Positions 12,675-16,509 of a DNA stretch of 16,509 nt are shown here, one piece after another. The stretch lies in the NCBI GenBank assembly GCA_027352645.1, contig DAIEIL010000028.1, positions 1 to 16,509 of the forward strand. Reading direction: 5' to 3'. The position numbers and the translations under genes are program-made. Each line of letters begins with the position of its first letter. Position 1 is the stretch's first letter. The stretch comes from Rhodobiaceae bacterium (lineage in GTDB: Bacteria > Pseudomonadota > Alphaproteobacteria > Parvibaculales > Parvibaculaceae). The notes beneath the pieces are model-generated. The model worked only from the letters and a program-made list of their open reading frames with translations. It ran no database searches and was not told where the DNA came from.

Positions 12675-14522
12675 ATGAGCGGCGCCCTCTTCACCACGCC
12701 GGACGCGATCGCGGATGCGATCATCGCGAAGGTCGGGAAAAAGATCGTCCTCGCGCTGCCCCTCGGCCTCGGCAAAGCGAACCATATCGCCAATGCCCTC
12801 TTCGCCCGGGCGGCCGCCGACCCTTCGATCACGCTCCAGATCATCACGGCGCTCACGCTGGAAAAGCCGCATCCCGCGAAGGGTCTCGAAGGGCGCTTCA
12901 TGAACCCCATCGTCAAGCGGCTCTTCGGCGGCTACCCGGAGCTTGCCTATGCGAAGGCGCTCCGCGCCGGAACGCTCCCGTCCAATATCGAAGTGAGTGA
13001 ATTCTTCTTCCTTGCCGGACGCTGGCTCGGCGTGCCGCAGGCCCAGCAGAATTACATCTCGACCAACTACACCCACGCGCAGCGCTACATTCTCGACCGC
13101 CGCCCGAATGTCATTGCCCAGCTCGTCGCGAAACATCCGGACGGTACGCGCTACAGCATCAGCAGCAACACCGACCTCACCCTCGACATGCTGGCCGCCC
13201 GCGCCGCAGGCAAGGCGGACTTCATCCTCGTCGGCGAGGTGAACAGCGAACTTCCCTATATCGGCCACGACGCGGAGCTTCCCGCCTCCGCCTTCAGCCA
13301 TATGCTCGAAAGCCCCGAGACGGATTTCCCGCTTTTCGCGCCGCCCAAGGAACCCGTCAGCATTCAGGACTACGCCGTCGGCCTTCATGTCGCGCGATTG
13401 GTTCCGGATGGCGGCACGTTGCAGATCGGCATCGGGTCGATGGGCGACGCCATTGCCCGCGGCCTCATCCTCCGCGACGACGACAACGAGACCTTTCGCG
13501 CCACCACGAAAAAATTGGCGCTCAACGGTATTCCCGAAGATCAATCGCACCTCGCGCCCTTCGACAAGGGCCTCTTCGGCTCAAGCGAAATGCTGGTCGA
13601 TACGTTTCTGGAACTGGTGAAGACGGGCATCGTCAAGCGCGAGGTGGACGGCGCCTTGCTGCATGGCGGCTTCTTCCTTGGGCCCCGCAGCTTCTACAGG
13701 CGCCTTCGCGAAATGCCCGATGCGGAACGCGCGAAGATACGCATGAAGCCCATCTCCTATGTCAACGAGCTCTATGGCGATGAGGAAGCGAAACGGAAGG
13801 CGCGTGTCGGCGCCCGTTTCGTCAACAGCGCCATGATGGTGACCCTGCTCGGCGCCGTTGTCTCCGACGCGCTGGAAGACGGCCGCGTCGTCAGCGGCGT
13901 CGGCGGTCAGTATAATTTCGTCGCGCAAGCCTTCGCGCTCGAAGACGCCCGCTCGATCATCACGCTCCGCGCGACGCGCCAGAGCGGCGGCAAAACGCTT
14001 TCCAACATCCACTGGTCCTATGGCCATACGACCATTCCGCGCCATCTGCGCGATATCGTCGTCACTGAATATGGCATTGCCGATCTGCGCGGAAAGACCG
14101 ACCGCGACTGCATCGCCGCCATGCTCGCCATTGCGGATTCGCGCTTTCAGGCTGAGCTCCTCGCGACGGCGAAGAAAAATGGCAAGATCGAAACGGCCTA
14201 CGAAATCCCCGCCGCCTTCCGCAACAACACGCCCCAGCGCGTAGAGGCTGCGCTCTCGGCCCTGCGCAGCGAGGGTCTGCTCAACCCCTTCCCCTTCGGC
14301 ACGGATTTCACGGAAACCGAACTTCGATTACTCCCCGCCCTGCAGCTCATGCAGGCTGCCGCTCAATCTCCGGCAAGGCTCGCCGCACTTGCGCTGCGTG
14401 GCCTCTCAAAGGCCGACACGGACGTTGAAAGCGATTGTCTCGCCTGCATGGCTCTCGAACACCCGCAAAGCCTGTCGGATCGTCTCTACGCCATCCTCTT
14501 GCGTGGCGCGCTGCGATCCTAG
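12675..14522 (+). CDS. Acetyl-CoA hydrolase/CoA-transferase family protein, long form
   Basis: This 615-residue protein belongs to the acetyl-CoA hydrolase / family I CoA-transferase group (acetate, succinate or 4-hydroxybutyrate CoA-transferases). The probable catalytic glutamate is E305 in GLFGSSEMLVDTFLEL, matching the TEM-x-SDG region of relatives. The CoA-binding glycine loops are GIGSMGDA at 252-259 and SGVGGQYNF at 407-415, followed by VVTEYGIADLRGK at 462-474. It is longer than the usual 430-510 residues; about 95 residues follow the core, mostly helical-looking and unassigned. The frame is open back to a GTG at 12603, but the ATG at 12675, with GGGCGGA 6 bp upstream, starts the conserved sequence. 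It is divergent from the beta-CASP gene over a 202 bp gap. It would link acetyl-CoA and organic acids to the nearby PEP and glycolysis genes; hydrolase versus transferase activity cannot be decided here. Confidence 0.9.
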   Translation: MSGALFTTPDAIADAIIAKVGKKIVLALPLGLGKANHIANALFARAAADPSITLQIITALTLEKPHPAKGLEGRFMNPIVKRLFGGYPELAYAKALRAGTLPSNIEVSEFFFLAGRWLGVPQAQQNYISTNYTHAQRYILDRRPNVIAQLVAKHPDGTRYSISSNTDLTLDMLAARAAGKADFILVGEVNSELPYIGHDAELPASAFSHMLESPETDFPLFAPPKEPVSIQDYAVGLHVARLVPDGGTLQIGIGSMGDAIARGLILRDDDNETFRATTKKLALNGIPEDQSHLAPFDKGLFGSSEMLVDTFLELVKTGIVKREVDGALLHGGFFLGPRSFYRRLREMPDAERAKIRMKPISYVNELYGDEEAKRKARVGARFVNSAMMVTLLGAVVSDALEDGRVVSGVGGQYNFVAQAFALEDARSIITLRATRQSGGKTLSNIHWSYGHTTIPRHLRDIVVTEYGIADLRGKTDRDCIAAMLAIADSRFQAELLATAKKNGKIETAYEIPAAFRNNTPQRVEAALSALRSEGLLNPFPFGTDFTETELRLLPALQLMQAAAQSPARLAALALRGLSKADTDVESDCLACMALEHPQSLSDRLYAILLRGALRS

Positions 14523-16069
14523 TCGCCACCACCTGCCACATGCCCACCGGATAGCGACCGATGAGCAAACCAGACCGTGCCTATAAGCAGCAACACGAGC
14601 CAACCCGACAGCCAGAAATAATCCAGCGAGGCAAGAAGATAGGCTTGCCCCTGCATGTTGCGCGCGAGCATGGCGAGCGCCTGCGCGTCTGGCACGCCGA
14701 GCGCGTGAAGCGACGCCAGCGCATTCTGCATGGTCGGATCGTAAATGCTCGACGCCTCCGCGAGTCTGCTCTGGTGCAACGCTTCACGCCTGTCCCATAG
14801 CGTCGTCGTCAGTGAGGCTGAAAAGCTGCCCGCCGTGATGCGGATAAAATTGTTAAGGCCCGAGGCGAGCGGAATACGCTGCGGATCGACACCGTTGAGC
14901 GCGATCGTGAGCAACGCCACGAAGAAGAAGCTCATTGCAACGCCCTGCACCAAAAGCGGCATGACGAAGTCGAGGAAGGTCGCGTCGGCAGTCAGTCCGG
15001 CTCGCATGAAATAGGAGATCGCAAAGGCAAGGAACGAAAAGCTCGCCGTCCAGCGCGCATCGACACGCGACATGATGCGCGCCGCAAGCGGCGAGAGGAT
15101 GACCGCGACGACGCCGCTTGGCGCGGCGACCAAGCCGGCCCAGGTTGCCGTATAGCCGAGATGCTGCTGCAACCACAGCGGCAGAATGACGACATTGCCG
15201 AAGAAAATCGCATAGGCCAGCGACGAGGCAAATACCCCGATCGTGAAATTCCGATTGGTGAAGAGCGACAGATCAACGATCGGATGCTTCTCGGTTATCT
15301 CCCATATCACCCATGCGATGCAGCCGATGGCCGAAACCAGCGCGAGAACGACAATTTCCGTCGAGGCAAACCAGTCCGCATCCTTGCCCGTGTCGAGCAT
15401 GATCTGCAAAGCGCCGACCCAGACGACGAGCAGAGCAAGCCCGATGGAGTCGATCGGTATCTTCTGCGTCTGCGTTTCACGCGACTTGAGGCCCCGCCAG
15501 CAAACCGCCGCGCAGAGAAGACCCACTGGCACGTTGATGAGGAATATCCAGGCCCAGTGGAAATTGTCCGAGATATAACCGCCGAGGATCGGCCCACAGA
15601 TCGGCGCCACAAGCGTCGTCATCGACCAGATAGCAAGCGCCGTTCCGCGTCTGGCGGGCGGGAAGATTGCAATCAGAAGGGCCTGCGAGCCGGGGATCAT
15701 CGGCCCGGATGCCGCACCCTGAAGGATACGAAAGAAGATAAGGCTCGAAAGGTTCCACGCCATTCCGCACAGGAACGAGGCGAACGTAAAGAGCAGAACG
15801 GAGACCACGAAGGTCCGCACCGCCCCATAGCGGCGCATCACCCAGCCGGTGAGCGGAACGGCAATGCCGTTCGACACCGCGAACGAGGTGATGACCCAGG
15901 TTCCCTGGTTTGCGCTGACGCCCAGATCGCCCGCGATGGTCGGGATGGAGACGTTGGCGATCGTCGTGTCGAGCACCTGCATGAAGGTGCCGAGCGCCAG
16001 CGCGAGCGATATCAGCGCAAGCGAGCCGCCTTCGAGCGGCGCCGGTGCTCTTTCCGGCGCGCCGCTCAT
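14519..16069 (-). CDS. emrB: DHA2-family (EmrB/QacA) multidrug exporter
   Basis: This 516-residue integral membrane protein of the major facilitator superfamily is expected to have 14 membrane segments and to export hydrophobic drugs by proton antiport. The first segment carries FMQVLDTTIANVSIP near residue 29, the DHA2 marker. GWVMRRYGAVRTF is the loop 2-3 motif and GPILGGYISDNFHWAWIF is the antiporter motif C region. A hydrophilic C-terminal loop (about 430-475) precedes the last membrane segment and is normal for EmrB. The start codon overlaps the stop of the upstream membrane fusion gene in ATGA (16066-16069), so the two are translationally coupled. With that partner and an outer-membrane TolC-type channel it would form a tripartite pump. 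Its TAG stop shares the palindromic CTAG with the stop of the convergent CoA-transferase gene. The substrate is unknown. Confidence 0.93.
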   Translation of the reverse strand: MSGAPERAPAPLEGGSLALISLALALGTFMQVLDTTIANVSIPTIAGDLGVSANQGTWVITSFAVSNGIAVPLTGWVMRRYGAVRTFVVSVLLFTFASFLCGMAWNLSSLIFFRILQGAASGPMIPGSQALLIAIFPPARRGTALAIWSMTTLVAPICGPILGGYISDNFHWAWIFLINVPVGLLCAAVCWRGLKSRETQTQKIPIDSIGLALLVVWVGALQIMLDTGKDADWFASTEIVVLALVSAIGCIAWVIWEITEKHPIVDLSLFTNRNFTIGVFASSLAYAIFFGNVVILPLWLQQHLGYTATWAGLVAAPSGVVAVILSPLAARIMSRVDARWTASFSFLAFAISYFMRAGLTADATFLDFVMPLLVQGVAMSFFFVALLTIALNGVDPQRIPLASGLNNFIRITAGSFSASLTTTLWDRREALHQSRLAEASSIYDPTMQNALASLHALGVPDAQALAMLARNMQGQAYLLASLDYFWLSGWLVLLLIGTVWFAHRSLSGGHVAGGGD

Positions 16070-16509
16070 GGCTGCCGCGCCGCCGGGGAAACGGCGACGC
16101 TGCCGCCATTCTCTGCCACGATGCGTTCAATGCTCCGCTCTATGTTCACGTCGCCATCGTCGCGCGGACGCGCCGGAAGCGGCACGGAGCGCACTTCGCT
16201 CGCAACGAGCGGCCCGGAAGTGTCGCGCACATCGACCTTCACCGACACGGAAAGGCCGATCCGCAGGGGATGCGCCTTCACCTCCGCCGGATCGAGCGCG
16301 ATGCGAACGGGCAGACGCTGCACGATCTTGATCCAGTTGCCGGACGCATTCTGCGGCGGCAGAAGCGCGAAGGCGCTGCCGCTGCCCGCCGCCACGCCGA
16401 CGACGCGCCCATGATAGGTCACATCGCCGCCATAAATGTCAGCTTCCAGCGTTACCGGTTGTCCAATGCGCAAACTTGCAAGTTGTCCTTCCTTGAAGTT
16501 CGCATCGAC
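16066..16509 (-). CDS. emrA: EmrA/HlyD-type membrane fusion protein, 3' part only
   Basis: The last 147 residues of a periplasmic adaptor of the HlyD family are visible; the gene continues past the right edge of the window. The frame opens with VDANFKEGQLASLRIGQPV, very close to the conserved segment of EmrA that follows the lipoyl/coiled-coil part, then the beta-barrel region with DIYGGDVTYHGRVVGVAAGSG, ALLPPQNASGNWIKIVQRLPVRI and a final HPLRIGLSVSVKVDV. A Ser/Pro/Arg-rich tail of about 50 residues ends the protein and is less conserved. The adaptor links the inner-membrane exporter EmrB to the outer-membrane channel. A regulator and the N-terminal membrane anchor would lie beyond the window. 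The TGA stop overlaps the emrB ATG. Confidence 0.92.
   Translation of the reverse strand, partial: VDANFKEGQLASLRIGQPVTLEADIYGGDVTYHGRVVGVAAGSGSAFALLPPQNASGNWIKIVQRLPVRIALDPAEVKAHPLRIGLSVSVKVDVRDTSGPLVASEVRSVPLPARPRDDGDVNIERSIERIVAENGGSVAVSPAARQP

Noticed and set aside
12473..12916. Extended N-terminus for the beta-CASP protein
   Set aside because: The added residues overlap the start of the divergent CoA-transferase gene and resemble nothing; the ATG at 12472 has a strong ribosome-binding site.
15161..16414. 417-codon forward frame opposite emrB and emrA
   Set aside because: Its composition is Arg-rich and low in hydrophobic residues, as expected for the complement of membrane-protein coding DNA, and it spans the emrA-emrB junction.

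Overview
This 16.5 kb window looks like part of a high-GC alphaproteobacterial chromosome. The grounds are GC-rich codon use throughout, a DUF3775 fragment, a small PAS_5-type protein, a SbmA/YddA-like ABC protein, and an SsuD, PpsA and beta-CASP protein typical of that class. A Parvibaculales or Hyphomicrobiales (Rhizobiales) member is my guess and cannot be settled here. I see no tRNA, rRNA, CRISPR array, insertion sequence or phage gene. Coding density is high and no gene-free stretch exceeds about 200 bp.

Left part (1-3692): the tail of a DUF3775 gene converges on a reverse-strand gene that fuses an L-isoaspartyl methyltransferase to an erythromycin-esterase-like domain. A 188 bp divergent gap follows, holding an AT-rich patch. 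Next is a stand-alone FMNH2-dependent alkanesulfonate monooxygenase gene (ssuD), closed by a strong intrinsic terminator.

Centre (3700-12674): a perfect FNR/FixK-type box with a correctly spaced -10 element precedes ppsA. ppsA is followed at 4 bp by a SbmA/YddA-like ABC protein whose nucleotide-binding domain has lost most catalytic motifs, then at 16 bp by a GH1 beta-glycosidase, then at 71 bp by a small PAS protein. Converging on these is a reverse-strand pair: a beta-CASP metallo-beta-lactamase RNase-like gene followed by pfkB. The centre therefore combines PEP synthesis, phosphofructokinase, glycoside hydrolysis, a sensor-like PAS protein and a possible RNA-processing enzyme. The upstream box suggests that low oxygen or redox state controls at least the ppsA transcript.

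Right part (12675-16509): a long acetyl-CoA hydrolase/CoA-transferase gene is divergent from the beta-CASP gene. It ends on a palindromic CTAG shared with the stop of a convergent emrB-type drug exporter. Upstream of emrB, overlapping by ATGA, lies the 3' part of an emrA-type membrane fusion protein that runs off the window.

The two most unusual items are the full-length ABC protein with an apparently dead ATPase domain, co-transcribed with ppsA, and the methyltransferase-esterase fusion.
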